Shown: positions 51,364-62,477, numbered from the stretch's first letter. The stretch is DNA of 64,000 nucleotides from Vibrio astriarenae (GCF_010587385.1 NZ_CP047475.1:620001-684000); one strand, 5' to 3'. Notes: generated from the letters alone by a model not told the origin. Program-made: numbers and translations.

Positions 51364-51432
51364 GTCCTCTATGTACCCTGTGTACTATCAGCGGAATATG
51401 TCTGTTTAACAGTGATTGCTTATAGGTAATTT

Positions 51433-51501
51433 TGTTGGCGGAGTACAGAAAGCTTCTGTACGTGAGTGCTTTACCCTCATGTGGCTTTTAGACATGAGGG
51501 T
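51433..51501. other. Two hairpins between ynjF and the CBS gene
   Basis: GTACAGAA-AGC-TTCTGTAC (51433-51451) and ACCCTCATGT-9 nt-ACATGAGGGT (51473-51501, perfect 10-bp stem). They separate convergent genes and probably end transcription or protect 3' ends, though neither has a strong T-run. Confidence 0.6.
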
Positions 51502-51519
51502 TTACGCCGTATCTCTTTT

Positions 51520-51966
51520 TTACAGTTCTTCAAAGCCCTCAGGCTCAGCTTCCTCTTGCAACTCCAACAGATTGATTGCTATCGACACAAAGTCACTGTC
51601 AGTAATAATACCAACTAACCGATTGTTTTCGACCACAGGCAAGCACCCAACTTTATGCTTCTGCATGTACTTTGCACTCTCTTTTAAACCCGCTTGTGGT
51701 GTAACCGTCATCAGTTGTGAGTGCATGATTTCGTTAAGCGGGGTGTCTGCGGTATAAGAAAGTTGAGTAGGGCTGTTGAGTAGACTAGATTCCTGTGCGG
51801 CCAAAATGTCTCTTTGAGTGACGATACCGAGCAGAGCTCGATCGGTATCGACGATCGGCACATGGCGTATGTCGAGCGCGCTCATCATATCTCTTGCATC
51901 AGATAAGGAGTGAGAACGCAGCAGGGTGTGCGGGTTGCGTGTCATCATATCTTCGACCTTAATCAT
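51520..51966 (-). CDS. Two-CBS-domain protein
   Basis: 148 residues made of a tandem CBS (Bateman) pair: MIKVEDMMTRNPHTLLRSHSLSDARDMM...DIRHVPIVDTDRALLGIVTQRDIL and MTVTPQAGLKESAKYMQKHKVGCLPVVENNRLVGIITDSDFV, with an acidic tail. Probably binds an adenine nucleotide and regulates another protein. No catalytic domain. Monocistronic, with GGAGGC-type ribosome binding site (complement of gcggcctcc). Confidence 0.85.
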   Translation of the reverse strand: MIKVEDMMTRNPHTLLRSHSLSDARDMMSALDIRHVPIVDTDRALLGIVTQRDILAAQESSLLNSPTQLSYTADTPLNEIMHSQLMTVTPQAGLKESAKYMQKHKVGCLPVVENNRLVGIITDSDFVSIAINLLELQEEAEPEGFEEL

Positions 51967-52169
51967 AGCGGCCTCCTTGTTTTTCTTTAAATATAGAAGG
52001 TTTATTGCGGGTTAACTGAGAGCTAGTTCTTTTTTCTTAACTATTAATCTATTGCTCAACTAATTAATTGTTATTAAAAGAAATTAAGTGAATTTATATG
52101 GGTGAATTTTGCGCAACTATGCGCCGTTTTCGGGGAGAACGATGGTGGATGAATGCCCGCTTGGAAAAG

Positions 52170-52198
52170 GTGACCTTGAGGGGGGCTTGATGTATACT
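52170..52198 (+). promoter_or_regulatory. queA promoter candidate
   Basis: GTGACC, 17-bp spacer, TATACT, then GCGCTGCTGCG. About 54 bp before the queA ATG. Confidence 0.6.
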
Positions 52199-52251
52199 GC
52201 GCTGCTGCGATAAGCCCGCTTAAATTTTGAATAACGGTAGAAGATTTCACC

Positions 52252-53304
52252 ATGCAAGTATCTGACTTTCACTTTGAACTCCCTGATGAGCTGATTGCTC
52301 GTTACCCCAATGCCCAGCGCACAGCAAGTCGTTTGCTTCAGCTTGATGGCAATACAGGCAGTTTAACCGATGGCACATTTAGTGATGTGTTAGATCAGGT
52401 TCGCGAAGGTGATTTGGTGGTGTTTAATAACACGCGAGTGATTCCGGCGCGTATGTTTGGCCGTAAAGCCTCTGGTGGCAAACTTGAGGTGCTGGTGGAG
52501 CGTATGCTGGATGACAAGCGCATTCTGGCTCACGTTCGTTGTTCAAAATCACCAAAACCAGGTTCAACGATCATCCTCGGTGAAGAGGATGAATACCAAG
52601 CGCTGATGGTGGCTCGCCACGATGCACTGTTTGAACTTGAGTTTCAATCAGAGAAAACCGTGTTAGAGATTTTGGAGCAAGTCGGTCACATGCCACTGCC
52701 TCCGTACATCGATCGCCCAGACGAAGACTCAGATAAAGAGCGCTACCAAACGGTATACAATGCAAAACCTGGAGCTGTGGCCGCCCCGACGGCGGGCCTG
52801 CATTTCGATGAAGCCTTGCTTGAAAAGATTAAAGCGAAAGGTGCCAATCTAGCTTACGTCACTCTGCATGTTGGTGCGGGTACCTTCCAGCCGGTGAAAG
52901 TGGACAATGTGCTTGAGCACCATATGCATGCTGAGTATGTCGAAGTTGATCAAGTCGTGGTCGACGCGATTAAAGAGACAAAAGCACGTGGCGGTCGAGT
53001 GATTGCCGTCGGCACGACCTCGGTTCGTTCTCTAGAGAGTGCTGCGCAAGATGCGTTGAAAAAGGGCACGGAGCTGGTTCCATTCTTTGGGGATACTGAA
53101 ATCTTTATCTACCCGGGTTATGAGTTCCAACTCATCGACTGTCTAATCACTAATTTCCACTTGCCAGAATCGACACTGATCATGTTGGTGAGTGCGTTTG
53201 CGGGTTATGAGAACACAATGAATGCCTATCAGCATGCGGTTGATAACCAATACCGCTTCTTTAGCTATGGCGATTCAATGTTCATCAACAAAAAGACCGC
53301 TTGA
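52252..53304 (+). CDS. queA: S-adenosylmethionine:tRNA ribosyltransferase-isomerase
   Basis: 350 residues. Adds the cyclopentene-epoxide (epoxyqueuosine) moiety from SAM to preQ1-t[46 protein letters not shown] and [15 protein letters not shown] are family signatures. Upstream of tgt as is typical. Confidence 0.97.
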   Translation: MQVSDFHFELPDELIARYPNAQRTASRLLQLDGNTGSLTDGTFSDVLDQVREGDLVVFNNTRVIPARMFGRKASGGKLEVLVERMLDDKRILAHVRCSKSPKPGSTIILGEEDEYQALMVARHDALFELEFQSEKTVLEILEQVGHMPLPPYIDRPDEDSDKERYQTVYNAKPGAVAAPTAGLHFDEALLEKIKAKGANLAYVTLHVGAGTFQPVKVDNVLEHHMHAEYVEVDQVVVDAIKETKARGGRVIAVGTTSVRSLESAAQDALKKGTELVPFFGDTEIFIYPGYEFQLIDCLITNFHLPESTLIMLVSAFAGYENTMNAYQHAVDNQYRFFSYGDSMFINKKTA

Positions 53305-53311
53305 GGTTGCT

Positions 53312-53350
53312 TGACGTTTTGCATTGATAATCTGCAATGATAAAACGTCA
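53312..53350 (+). other. queA 3' stem-loop
   Basis: TGACGTTTT(G)CATTG ... CAATG(AT)AAAACGTCA: a 14-bp stem interrupted by a small internal loop, immediately after queA. No T-run, so termination is uncertain. It lies in a 233-bp gap to tgt. Confidence 0.6.
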
Positions 53351-53483
53351 CAGTTAACGAGAAGACTTTGGTGTCAATCAAGGTTTTTAAGCCACAAATG
53401 GCAACAGATTTACGAGTGCTAGCAGTAGGCTAGGAAGCAGTTTTTGCTGCCTCTCGCATGGAAGGCGACCGCTCCTACGCTAG

Positions 53484-54683
<1,200 letters not shown>

Positions 54684-54788
54684 TAAGATTTTGTGACGCC
54701 ACCTTGTTTTTGACCACGTAGTGACTTGAAAATAAGGTGGCGTTACCCAATGTGATTGGATTATCTATATAAAAAACGAGGACATTTT

Positions 54789-55118
54789 ATGTTTATTTCT
54801 CAAGCTCACGCAGCAGCTGAAGGTGCACCAGCAGGTGGCGGTTTCGAAATGCTGATCATGCTAGGTATGTTTGCGGTTATTTTCTACTTCATGATTTACC
54901 GCCCACAATCTAAGCGTGTTAAAGAGCACAAGAACCTGATGGCGTCTATGGGCAAAGGTGATGAGGTGATTACTAGCGGTGGTCTAGTCGGTAAAATCAC
55001 TAAAATCGCTGAAGACAATGACTACATCTCAATTGAGCTAAACGCGAACAACGAAGTTGTAATCAAGAAAGATTTTGTGACTGCAGTGCTACCCAAAGGT
55101 ACGCTTAAGTCTCTATAA
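54789..55118 (+). CDS. yajC: Sec translocon accessory YajC
   Basis: 109 residues with one membrane helix ([21 protein letters not shown]) and a basic cytoplasmic tail. Forms SecDF-YajC. Start ATG 54789 ([12 protein letters not shown]) preceded by GAGGA; an 11-codon longer frame is unlikely. Confidence 0.96.
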   Translation: MFISQAHAAAEGAPAGGGFEMLIMLGMFAVIFYFMIYRPQSKRVKEHKNLMASMGKGDEVITSGGLVGKITKIAEDNDYISIELNANNEVVIKKDFVTAVLPKGTLKSL

Positions 55119-55141
55119 GACAGCAAAGAAGGATCCTCGCT

Positions 55142-56998
55142 GTGCTAAACCGTTATCCTTTATGGAAGTACTTAATGGTGATTTTCGCCATTGCCGTTGC
55201 GGCGTTATATGCACTTCCTAATCTATACGGTGAAGATCCGGCTATTCAAGTTACAGGGGCGCGTGGCGCCTCTGTAGATATGTCGACGCTGGATACTGTC
55301 ACTCAAGCTCTTGACAAAGAGCAACTCTCTCACAAATCCATTGCTCTCGAAAATGGAACCATCCTCGTTCGATTCAACGACACCGATACACAGCTTACGG
55401 CTCGTGATGTTATCGCAGAAGCGGTCGGCGGTGAGAAAATTGTCGCACTGAACCTTGCTCCGGCTACACCAAACTGGCTAGAAGCGATTGGCGCAGAGCC
55501 AATGAAGCTTGGCCTCGATTTGCGTGGTGGTGTTCACTTTTTGATGGAAGTGGATATGGAAGCGGCAATGGGGCGTCTGATCTCTCAGCAAGAAGAAGCC
55601 TTCCGTGGTGAATTGCGTGAAGAGCGCATTCGTTATCGCGCTATCCGCCCTCAAGGCGGTGACTCGGTTGAAGTACTGCTTCGTGACGCGGAGCAATTAG
55701 CTCAAGCCAAACGCGTTCTAGAATCAGCTCACCCAGATATGTTGTTCAATGAATCAACGTCTAACGGTCGCTTTGCTCTGATTGCGAGCTTCACTGATAC
55801 TCGTCTACAAGAGATCCGTAACTACGCCATCGAACAGAACATCACGATTCTTCGCAACCGTGTGAATGAACTGGGTGTTGCAGAACCTGTGGTTCAACGT
55901 CAAGGCGCTAGCCGTATCGTTGTTCAGCTACCGGGTGTTCAAGACACCGCTCGTGCTAAAGAGATTCTTGGTGCCACTGCGACACTGGAGTTCCGTGAAG
56001 TGGACTCTCAAGCTGACATTACCGCGGCAGCGTCTGGTCGTGTACCGGCAGGCAGTGAAGTTAAGCAAGATCGCGATGGTCGCCCAGTCGTGCTAAAAAA
56101 ACGCGTGATTTTGGGTGGTTCTAGCATTACCGATGCAAGCTCTAGTGCAGATGAATATGGTCGTCCTCAAGTAAACATCTCGTTAGATAGCGAAGGTGGT
56201 AACCGCATGTCAGCCTTCTCTCGTCAAAACATTGGCAAGTTGATGGCAACAGTATTTACTGAGTACAAAGACAGTGGTCGTCGTACGCCAGAAGGCAGCG
56301 TTATCCTGACCAAGCATGAAGAAGTGATCAACCAAGCAACGATTCAATCGGCGCTGGGTCGTAACTTCCGAATCACAGGCATTGATTCTGCAGCTGAAGC
56401 GCACAACCTAGCACTACTGCTTCGTGCAGGTGCTTTGATCGCGCCAATCTCGATTGTTGAAGAGCGTACCATTGGTCCATCTATGGGTCAGCAGAACATT
56501 GATATGGGTGTCCAAGCGTGTATCTGGGGTATGGTCGCTGTTATGCTGTTTACTCTGATTTACTACCGCAAGTTTGGCTTTATTGCCAACATGGCGCTGA
56601 TGGCGAACCTTGTACTGATCATTGGTGTGATGTCGATGATTCCAGGTGCAACCATGACGCTACCAGGTATTGCCGGTATCGTATTGACGGTGGGTATGGC
56701 AGTCGATGCCAACGTATTGATATTTGAGCGTATCCGTGAAGAGCTGCGTGAAGGACGTAACCCTCAGCAAGCGATTCACCAAGGTTACTCAAATGCATTC
56801 AGTACCATTGCCGACGCCAACATCACAACTCTGATCACAGCCATCATTCTGTTTGCTGTGGGTACGGGTGCGATTAAAGGTTTCGCTGTGACACTGTCGA
56901 TTGGTATCTTGACTTCAATGTTTACTGCAATCGTAGGCACACGTTGTGTGGTTAACCTACTTTACGGTGGTAAGCGCATCGATAAACTGTCGATCTAA
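55142..56998 (+). CDS. secD: Protein translocase subunit SecD
   Basis: 618 residues, GTG start behind AAGGA. First helix, large periplasmic P1 domain beginning [14 protein letters not shown], then five C-terminal helices with the proton-path region [21 protein letters not shown]. Uses the proton-motive force to complete export. Confidence 0.97.
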   Translation: MLNRYPLWKYLMVIFAIAVAALYALPNLYGEDPAIQVTGARGASVDMSTLDTVTQALDKEQLSHKSIALENGTILVRFNDTDTQLTARDVIAEAVGGEKIVALNLAPATPNWLEAIGAEPMKLGLDLRGGVHFLMEVDMEAAMGRLISQQEEAFRGELREERIRYRAIRPQGGDSVEVLLRDAEQLAQAKRVLESAHPDMLFNESTSNGRFALIASFTDTRLQEIRNYAIEQNITILRNRVNELGVAEPVVQRQGASRIVVQLPGVQDTARAKEILGATATLEFREVDSQADITAAASGRVPAGSEVKQDRDGRPVVLKKRVILGGSSITDASSSADEYGRPQVNISLDSEGGNRMSAFSRQNIGKLMATVFTEYKDSGRRTPEGSVILTKHEEVINQATIQSALGRNFRITGIDSAAEAHNLALLLRAGALIAPISIVEERTIGPSMGQQNIDMGVQACIWGMVAVMLFTLIYYRKFGFIANMALMANLVLIIGVMSMIPGATMTLPGIAGIVLTVGMAVDANVLIFERIREELREGRNPQQAIHQGYSNAFSTIADANITTLITAIILFAVGTGAIKGFAVTLSIGILTSMFTAIVGTRCVVNLLYGGKRIDKLSI

Positions 56999-57012
56999 GG
57001 CTAGGAATTAGT

Positions 57013-57960
57013 ATGTTTCAGATTCTAAAAGCAGACAAAACGATCGACTTTATGCGTTGGTCGAAGATGGCGTTTATGTTCTCAATCTTAATGATTGGTG
57101 CAGCAATTTTTACGCTATCAACGAAATGGTTAAACTGGGGCCTCGACTTCACTGGCGGTACGCTAATTGAAGTAGGCTTTGAGCAACCAGCCGATCTTGA
57201 AGAGATCCGTGGAGCTCTTGAGGTTAAGGGCTTTGGTGATGCGACCGTTCAGAACTTTGGTTCAGCTCGTGAAGTGATGGTGCGCCTTCGTCCGCGTGAC
57301 GATGTTTCTGGTGAAACGCTAGGCAACCAAATCTTAGCAGCGATTCAGACGGGTACTGGTAAAGACGTAGAGATGCGTCGTATTGAGTTCGTCGGTCCTA
57401 ACGTGGGTGATGAACTAACAGAAGCGGGTGGTCTTGCGATCCTTGTTTCTCTTATCTGTATCTTGATCTACGTGTCAATGCGATTTGAGTGGCGTTTGGC
57501 GGCAGGTGCGGTAATGGCACTGGCACACGATGTTATCATTACGCTAGGTGTGTTTTCGTTGATGCAGATTGAGGTGGACTTGACCATCGTTGCAGCCTTG
57601 CTAACGGTTGTCGGTTACTCCCTCAACGATACCATTGTTGTATTTGACCGTATTCGTGAAAACTTCCGCAAGATGCGTAAGGGCGAGCCGGCTGAGGTCA
57701 TCAACAACTCAATCACACAAACACTGAGTCGTACATTGATTACCTCTGGTACTACCTTGTTCGTAGTTATCGCTCTGTTTACTCAAGGCGGCGCGATGAT
57801 CCATGGCTTTGCAACGGCATTGCTACTGGGTATCACGGTAGGTACTTACTCCTCTATCTATGTTGCTTCTGCACTGGCACTTAAACTAGGCGTTCAAAAA
57901 GAGCACCTAATGCCACCGCAAATCGACAAAGAAGGCGAAGAGTTCGACGAGATGCCATAA
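57013..57960 (+). CDS. secF: Protein translocase subunit SecF
   Basis: 315 residues: six helices with GLDFTGGTLIEVGF and GYSLNDTIVVFDRIRENFR. 14 bp after secD; end of the yajC–secD–secF operon, followed by a terminator. Confidence 0.97.
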   Translation: MFQILKADKTIDFMRWSKMAFMFSILMIGAAIFTLSTKWLNWGLDFTGGTLIEVGFEQPADLEEIRGALEVKGFGDATVQNFGSAREVMVRLRPRDDVSGETLGNQILAAIQTGTGKDVEMRRIEFVGPNVGDELTEAGGLAILVSLICILIYVSMRFEWRLAAGAVMALAHDVIITLGVFSLMQIEVDLTIVAALLTVVGYSLNDTIVVFDRIRENFRKMRKGEPAEVINNSITQTLSRTLITSGTTLFVVIALFTQGGAMIHGFATALLLGITVGTYSSIYVASALALKLGVQKEHLMPPQIDKEGEEFDEMP

Positions 57961-57980
57961 CGCGTATTCTGTCTATTATC

Positions 57981-58016
57981 AAACCGCTGCAGGTTAATAA
58001 CTACGGCGGTTTTTTC
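57981..58016 (+). terminator. secF terminator
   Basis: AAACCGC...GCGGTTTTTT with an imperfect interior, T6. Confidence 0.75.
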
Positions 58017-58064
58017 TATCTGGTGTACTATTGCTACAGGGACATTTGCAGTTAGGGACCCAGC

Positions 58065-59012
58065 TTGTCTGATATCAATTCCAGTCGTTTTTCTATTGCG
58101 ACCTTAAATCTATTCAATTATCTCGCACCACCAAACGCCTATTACCAGTTCGATAATATCTACACCAGTGATGAATGGCAGGGCAAGCAGGCTTGGTTAG
58201 GGGCATATCTAAAACAGCTCAATTCAGACATGGTTGGCTTTCAAGAGGTGTTCAGCAGCGATGAGCTCAAACAGCAAACTCAGGCATTAGGCTATCGGTA
58301 TTTTGCTTGTTTGGATGATCCTAAGGTAGAGTCCGATTACGTTTATTCTCAGCCTCCGGTTGCCTTTGCTTCGCGCTTTCCTATCATAAGCTCGACGAAG
58401 GTAGATAGCATCGCGTTGCGGAATATGAAAACTGGACGACAATTCAGTCGTACTCCACTGCATTGTGTCGTGCAAGTGCCTAACTTAGGTTTGGTCAATG
58501 TGCTTGTGGTGCATTTAAAGTCGCAGCGATCTTCGATTGAAGAGAGTGAGGAGATGAGCAGCGACCAACGTCATCAAGCGAGCGTACACGGTCGTTGGTT
58601 ATCAACCGAGCAACGTGGCGGAGAGGCAGAGATGCTATCTCATTATGTGGGTCAACTGCGGAGAGAGCAGCGCAGGCCAACAATAGTAATGGGGGATTTC
58701 AATCATGATGTCTCTTCACAAGAGCTGCAGAGTCTGGCCAATAAAGGGAGTTTACAAAAGCTAACAGACAGTGTTTCTCTGCAACGATTCCCCTCTAATT
58801 CACGTCAAGCGACTCACTACTATGGTGAGAAAGGCAACGTTTTAGACTACATTCTCGTGTCATCCGATTTCACATCTGCGAGTGCGCAGCAAAGTGTTGA
58901 GGTTGATCGTGTGGATATATTCGATCAGCACTTGGTTTCTCCCTCATTTGAACATGATCGCTATGCTTCTGATCATGCCGCCGTCAAAGCCGTTTTTGAT
59001 ATTATAAGATAG
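58065..59012 (+). CDS. Endonuclease/exonuclease/phosphatase family hydrolase
   Basis: 315 residues starting at TTG 58065 behind AGGGA. EEP fold motifs in order: FSIATLNLFNYL, VGFQEVF (metal Glu), VVHLKSQRS, MGDFNHD (catalytic Asp/Asn) and SDHAAVKAVF (catalytic His). No signal peptide, so cytoplasmic. The substrate (nucleic acid or phosphoester) cannot be told. Separate from secDF. Confidence 0.82.
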   Translation: MSDINSSRFSIATLNLFNYLAPPNAYYQFDNIYTSDEWQGKQAWLGAYLKQLNSDMVGFQEVFSSDELKQQTQALGYRYFACLDDPKVESDYVYSQPPVAFASRFPIISSTKVDSIALRNMKTGRQFSRTPLHCVVQVPNLGLVNVLVVHLKSQRSSIEESEEMSSDQRHQASVHGRWLSTEQRGGEAEMLSHYVGQLRREQRRPTIVMGDFNHDVSSQELQSLANKGSLQKLTDSVSLQRFPSNSRQATHYYGEKGNVLDYILVSSDFTSASAQQSVEVDRVDIFDQHLVSPSFEHDRYASDHAAVKAVFDIIR

Positions 59013-59072
59013 CATTGAGCTCTTGCTGGGGTTTGGGTATAACGGTAAGAAAATCATGGATGAAGGTTTATT

Positions 59073-59564
59073 ATGGAAATTACTGTACGCCCAACTCGAG
59101 CAAGTGATGCTGCTGCATTATGCGATATCTACGCACAACCAGAAGCACAACGACAAACCTTGCAGCTCCCTAAACCCTCTGTCGATATGTGGCAAAAACG
59201 TTTAGATTCAATGCCCGTTGGCGTCTATTCGTATGTGGCAGAAATTGATGGACGAGTGGTAGGGAATATTGGTTTTGAACACTCTCAACGTCCGAGAACG
59301 GCCCATTGTGCAAGTTTTGGTATCGGTGTTCACGATGATTTTCATGGGTTGGGGGTAGCAAGCCGCTTGATCGAAACCGTGATCGATCTTGCTGATAATT
59401 GGCTTCAGGTAAAACGCATTCAAATCGAAGTTAACTCTGATAATCACGTGGCGATTGCTTGCTACAAGAAGTTTGGTTTCGAAATTGAGGGCGAAGCCAA
59501 AATGTCCTGTTTTCGCGACGGTAAGTATGTAAGCACTTACTATATGGCACGCATTAAGTCTTAG
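59073..59564 (+). CDS. yhhY: GNAT acetyltransferase, YhhY/AaaT type
   Basis: 163 residues with the acetyl-CoA loop GLGVASRLIETVIDLADNWL and strong agreement with E. coli YhhY across DIYAQPEAQRQTLQLPKPS and CYKKFGFEIEGEAKMS. E. coli YhhY N-acetylates some amino acids. Its last four bases overlap the convergent kinase gene. Confidence 0.82.
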   Translation: MEITVRPTRASDAAALCDIYAQPEAQRQTLQLPKPSVDMWQKRLDSMPVGVYSYVAEIDGRVVGNIGFEHSQRPRTAHCASFGIGVHDDFHGLGVASRLIETVIDLADNWLQVKRIQIEVNSDNHVAIACYKKFGFEIEGEAKMSCFRDGKYVSTYYMARIKS

Positions 59565-60535
59565 TCGTTGAGTTGGTTTAAGGCGCGCTCTTTTAACTGC
59601 TCACTGTAAGCATTGATCTTCCAATGGTTCGGGCTCCAGCCTTTGACAAAGCGTTGGAAATCTGCCCACGCCATCGCAAACATAGGTCGCCAAGCTGTCT
59701 CTACTTCATCTGCGTTGAGCGTTGGTTGATAATGATTAAGGGCGTTTTTTAGGTAGGTAAAATATTCGTCCAAAATGGCACTTTCCAGATCAAAGCAATC
59801 TTCTGGACTCACAGCACTACTCATAAACAGCGCGACATCTTTCATCGCGCACCCTCTACCTACATATTGAAAATCAACGGCCGCCGCACGGTCACCCTCA
59901 GGTGTAAAACAGAAATTTGCCAGTTTAGCATCACCGTGTACCAAGGTTTGAAAAGGGACGCTCTTTAGCACTTGGTCTATGGTCTTAGCGGCTCGCTTAA
60001 GTTCAATGTCTTCGAGTGCGTGCAGCTCATCGGGCCGAGTCTCCAAATGCCAGTAGGTACCTGACTCCCAAAGTCCTCGCCCTTTGCAATCGATATATTT
60101 AGCATGAAAGTTTGCTAGCCAGTATAGACAGGCCGAGATTTGATTAGGTGTCGCTTGAGAAGTGGTTTGGCGATAACCATGAACGTTGAGATCCTCTATG
60201 ACGATAAGCCACTGATTCGTTTGTATGTCACTGTGTAGTGAGAGAGGGATTGGACAACGTTTATCCCAGTGATTGCCGTAATCCTGATACCAAACACTTT
60301 CTACCTGATAGGAGTCGAGCTTGCGTTGGTGCCCAACAGGGTTGTTCCAACCTCTTGGATGAACTCTTTCCTCCGGCAGCACAACGTGCTTAATGATAAG
60401 TGTTGGTTGAGCTCGCCCTGATACATGTACTCTAACCAGCTCTCCATAGCCGCTCCATAGCGTTTGGATAAGCTCAATGCGATGGATAGAGGTCACTCCA
60501 ATAGGTTCAAGCAGGGTTAGATAGTCAGTATTCAT
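59561..60535 (-). CDS. Aminoglycoside-phosphotransferase/EcKL-like kinase
   Basis: 324 residues with the small-molecule kinase catalytic loop LVHGDAKLANFCF (near residue 200) and metal-binding DFQYVGRGCAMKD (near 218). A weakly conserved N-lobe (LVRVHVSGRAQPTLIIKHV) may hold the ATP lysine. Closest in feel to ecdysteroid-kinase-like (DUF1679/EcKL) proteins; substrate unknown. There is no sign it is an antibiotic-resistance gene. Convergent with yhhY, divergent from mepA. Confidence 0.78.
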   Translation of the reverse strand: MNTDYLTLLEPIGVTSIHRIELIQTLWSGYGELVRVHVSGRAQPTLIIKHVVLPEERVHPRGWNNPVGHQRKLDSYQVESVWYQDYGNHWDKRCPIPLSLHSDIQTNQWLIVIEDLNVHGYRQTTSQATPNQISACLYWLANFHAKYIDCKGRGLWESGTYWHLETRPDELHALEDIELKRAAKTIDQVLKSVPFQTLVHGDAKLANFCFTPEGDRAAAVDFQYVGRGCAMKDVALFMSSAVSPEDCFDLESAILDEYFTYLKNALNHYQPTLNADEVETAWRPMFAMAWADFQRFVKGWSPNHWKINAYSEQLKERALNQLND

Positions 60536-60695
60536 AGAGTGTTAAGGGCAAACAGAGCTCAAAGGCAAATTGATATTGTGGATTAGGATTATAGGACGAA
60601 TCTGATTTGATTCACTAGGTGATTTTTACCGCTACATATGCAACAAGCGACTATGATAATGATGAGCTTTATTAAATACAGACAAGGAGAGGTCT

Positions 60696-61532
60696 ATGAA
60701 GCGATGGGTCGTTTGTTTATTAGTCATGTCGAGTTTGAGCTATGCCTCTCCATGGGAGAGAGTAAGCACCCCAAGCACTGCGCCAGCACAGTCGGTTGGT
60801 CACTACGCTAATGGCTGCCTTATTGGAGGGGAAGCCTTGCCTCTGGATGGTGAGGGGTATCAAGTCTTACGCAGTCAAAATAGACGCAACTTCGCTCACC
60901 CCAGCGCTATTCGTTTTATAGAAAAACTCTCTCGTCAAACTTTTGCAACATCTCATCGTCGTCTGTTAGTAGCTGATATGTCGTTGCCGCGTGGTGGTCA
61001 GTTTTCGTCAGGACACACCAGTCATCAAACGGGCCTAGATATCGATATTTGGCTCCAGTTGGAAGCAACGCCTTGGACCAAAGAACAACTACAGAAACCT
61101 AAGCCACAAAGTTTGGTGGACCTAGATTATTACACGTTGAAAAAAGATCAGTGGCGACCGGAGCATTTTGAGCTTTTTAAGCTGACAGCCACTCAGCCAG
61201 ATGTGGCGAGAATATTTGTTCACCCAGTGATCAAAAAGCAGCTTTGTGAGCTCGAAGAGGGTGATACGGTGTGGCTGCAAAAGGTACGGCCTTGGTGGGG
61301 ACATCATTACCACATGCATGTGCGACTGCATTGCCCAGAAGGGAGTAAAGACTGTCGGGGTCAAAAGGCACCACCCAAAGGCGATGGATGTGGTAGCGAG
61401 TTAGCCAGTTGGTTCCCACGCTCTGTACCAGTAGAAAAACCGAAAAAAGCAGTGCAAACCAAACCTAAACCAAGACCGAAAAAGATCATGCCGCCACAAT
61501 GTGAGCCTCTGATAGCACAGGTGTCAAACTAG
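60696..61532 (+). CDS. mepA: Penicillin-insensitive murein endopeptidase
   Basis: 278 residues, exported (signal MKRWVVCLLVMSSLSYA). LAS-type zinc peptidase: SSGHTSHQTGLDIDIW (zinc His and Asp, near 105-120) and HHYHMHVRLHC (near 203-213). Cuts D-Ala–mDAP cross-links in peptidoglycan. C-terminal Lys/Pro-rich tail (EKPKKAVQTKPKPRPKK) is an extension that could bind the wall. Confidence 0.95.
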   Translation: MKRWVVCLLVMSSLSYASPWERVSTPSTAPAQSVGHYANGCLIGGEALPLDGEGYQVLRSQNRRNFAHPSAIRFIEKLSRQTFATSHRRLLVADMSLPRGGQFSSGHTSHQTGLDIDIWLQLEATPWTKEQLQKPKPQSLVDLDYYTLKKDQWRPEHFELFKLTATQPDVARIFVHPVIKKQLCELEEGDTVWLQKVRPWWGHHYHMHVRLHCPEGSKDCRGQKAPPKGDGCGSELASWFPRSVPVEKPKKAVQTKPKPRPKKIMPPQCEPLIAQVSN

Positions 61533-61575
61533 TTTTTATTCAACGTGTTCAAATTAGAGACAATTTTTTGTTGGA

Positions 61576-61594
61576 GAAAATGATCATCATTTCC
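61576..61594. promoter_or_regulatory. Fur-box-like palindrome
   Basis: GAAAATGATCATCATTTCC matches 15 of 19 positions of the Fur consensus, with a perfect AAATGAT-C-ATCATTT core. It lies 44 bp past mepA and 217 bp before the small unknown gene at 61811. Iron regulation of that gene or of an unseen RNA is possible. Confidence 0.55.
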
Positions 61595-61810
61595 TATGGT
61601 TAAATGGAAGCAACACAACAGAACTTTGATCATTCACTGCTCAACTCTTTCTCTGCTGTATCAGTGTTCACTGACCGACGGCAGTCTATAACAACAAACC
61701 TTTTTATTGTGGCAAGGTAAGGAAGCAGGAGAACATCAAAGCGGAATAAGTGAGGAATTGTAGGTGAGAGAGGCTTACTCCCTTTAATTCAGTAACTTGA
61801 GGACACTCCC

Positions 61811-62128
61811 ATGACAATGGTTTGCGCAAAAGAATTTGCTGAGTGGCTAAAAGCGAGATATGGCAGCGAGACAAAACCAATAACGATGTCCAGAAAGGAC
61901 GTGAGTCATCTAACAGGCCGAACCCGTTTTACTATGGGGTTTGTTCATGATGTGCATTTTGAAATGATGCAGTATGGGTTTGCGTTTGTCACCGATATGG
62001 CGAGAGAAGATTTTTTCTTACTACCAATAGGTAATGCCGTCAATTGGAGGGATCAACTCGAACTCCAGTATGAGAAAGAGTTGTATTGCAATATTTTTCC
62101 GATTGCCAAGACAGCTCCAGGGCCATAA
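61811..62128 (+). CDS. Small protein of unknown function
   Basis: 105 residues, no recognised domain, no signal peptide or membrane helix. Aromatic-rich middle (RFTMGFVHDVHFEMMQYGFAFVTDM) and a C-terminal PIAKTAPGP. Start at MTMV (61811) preceded by GAGGACACTCCC; an internal Met at codon 3 is also possible. Codon use looks native. Followed by a terminator. A lineage-specific conserved hypothetical protein is the likely class. Confidence 0.7.
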   Translation: MTMVCAKEFAEWLKARYGSETKPITMSRKDVSHLTGRTRFTMGFVHDVHFEMMQYGFAFVTDMAREDFFLLPIGNAVNWRDQLELQYEKELYCNIFPIAKTAPGP

Positions 62129-62173
62129 GCATTTAGCACAGCAGTAGCGACATTAAGCAATAGATAATCAGAA

Positions 62174-62210
62174 GCAAAAAAGCTCATCCCTATGGATGAG
62201 CTTTTTATTT
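62174..62210. terminator. Bidirectional terminator before yfhL
   Basis: AAAAAAGCTCATCC-CTAT-GGATGAGCTTTTTATTT: 12-13 bp stem shared by convergent genes. Confidence 0.9.
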
Positions 62211-62218
62211 CCAGCTAG

Positions 62219-62476
62219 TTAATCCGCTAATCCTTGAATAATGACAAACTTTTCAAGTAGTTGCTCGTCTGTCTCAACATGATTTGGATCGGTGATAATG
62301 CACTTAGTAATTGGGCATACCGACTGACATGTCGGTTTTTCATAGTGACCTTTACACTCCGTACAGAGGTCTGGGTCAATCTCGAAAATACTGTCACCCA
62401 TGGTGATTGCGCCATTTGGGCATTCAGGGTCACACATATCACAATTGATGCACTTATCGGTAATCAGCAGGGCCAT
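62219..62476 (-). CDS. yfhL: YfhL-type 2[4Fe-4S] ferredoxin
   Basis: 85 residues with two ferredoxin motifs, CINCDMCDPECP and CTECKGHYEKPTCQSVCP, the second with the enlarged insert typical of the YfhL/Alvin class, plus a C-terminal helix. One base after trhP, so co-transcribed. In E. coli a tRNA hydroxylation link of this ferredoxin with TrhP has been discussed; the operon here supports it. Confidence 0.92.
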   Translation of the reverse strand: MALLITDKCINCDMCDPECPNGAITMGDSIFEIDPDLCTECKGHYEKPTCQSVCPITKCIITDPNHVETDEQLLEKFVIIQGLAD

Positions 62477-62477
62477 A

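Noticed and set aside
59561-60535. Aminoglycoside resistance gene
   Set aside because: The APH motif is shared by many small-molecule kinases, and the context is ordinary chromosome with no mobile element.
60655-60673. GATAATGATGAGCTTTATT before mepA as a Fur box
   Set aside because: 14 of 19 matches, but only the left half-site is intact; the right half does not form a palindrome.
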